From: Maylandia zebra
Taxonomy: Eukaryota > Chordata > Actinopteri > Cichliformes > Cichlidae
Direction of reading: 5' to 3'
NCBI RefSeq assembly: GCF_041146795.1
Contig: NC_135168.1
Location: forward strand, 15,676,131-15,740,130
DNA length: 64,000 nt
Both the position numbers and the translations under genes were made by a program. How positions within the stretch are numbered: the first letter of the stretch is position 1; every line of letters begins with the position of its first letter. A model generated the notes under the pieces. The model searched no databases and was not told where the DNA came from. It saw only the letters and a program-made list of their open reading frames with translations. Shown in pieces: positions 63,930-64,000 of the stretch.

Positions 63930-64000
63930 TTGATATAAGATAAGATAAGAGATAAGATAGAACTTTATTAATCCCTCGGGTGGGTTCCTCTGGGAAATTC
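63930..64000 (-). mobile_element. 3' end of a LINE, cut by the window edge
   Basis: On the minus strand the sequence reads CCACCCGAGGGATTAATAAA followed by GTTCTATC and short TCTTATC tandem copies, the standard 3' end of fish CR1/L2/Rex-type LINEs. The body lies beyond position 64,000. Confidence 0.75.

Overview
This is a eukaryotic, teleost-fish type genomic window, most likely from a percomorph (a cichlid would fit). Spliced vertebrate genes with GT-AG introns are separated by AT-rich sequence full of fish-type mobile elements: Tc1-like, hAT, CR1/L2/Rex-type LINEs, tRNA-derived SINEs, an LTR element and Helentron/Helitron2-like elements. There are no operons, bacterial genes or CRISPR arrays.

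Layout. (1) 1-7.4 kb: lrit3, four coding exons on the minus strand, with its 3' flank at the left edge. (2) 7.4-9.6 kb: spacer with a Tc1-like relic. (3) 9.6-29.7 kb: gpm6a on the minus strand, seven coding exons giving the full 278-residue M6a-type tetraspan protein. One intron (13.4-17.2 kb) holds a four-layer nest of transposons. Intron 1 (10.6 kb) holds a solo LTR and another Tc1-like relic. (4) 30-51 kb: a 21-kb gene-free stretch. Its core, 31,889-42,673, is built from three copies of one Helentron/Helitron2-like family, two of them nearly identical and one inserted inside the third. Beyond it lie a decayed endogenous retrovirus carrying a SINE, and a hAT element with a clean 8-bp target duplication. 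(5) 51-62.6 kb: spata4 and asb5, head to tail on the minus strand. (6) 63.2 kb: first exon of a plus-strand gene with a signal peptide and the start of an I29 (cathepsin propeptide) domain, perhaps ctso. A LINE tail ends the window.

Biology. The genes do not form a pathway. LRIT3 is a retinal synaptic adhesion protein, M6a a neuronal membrane proteolipid, SPATA4 a testis-enriched CH-like-domain protein, and ASB5 a Cullin-5 substrate receptor. gpm6a, spata4 and asb5 keep the neighbourhood of human chromosome 4q34, but WDR17 and SPCS3, expected there, are not seen. The most unusual content is the Helentron-like complex: asymmetric terminal inverted repeats, insertion at TT visible against an empty site in sister copies, and four tRNA-like A-box/B-box modules per young copy.
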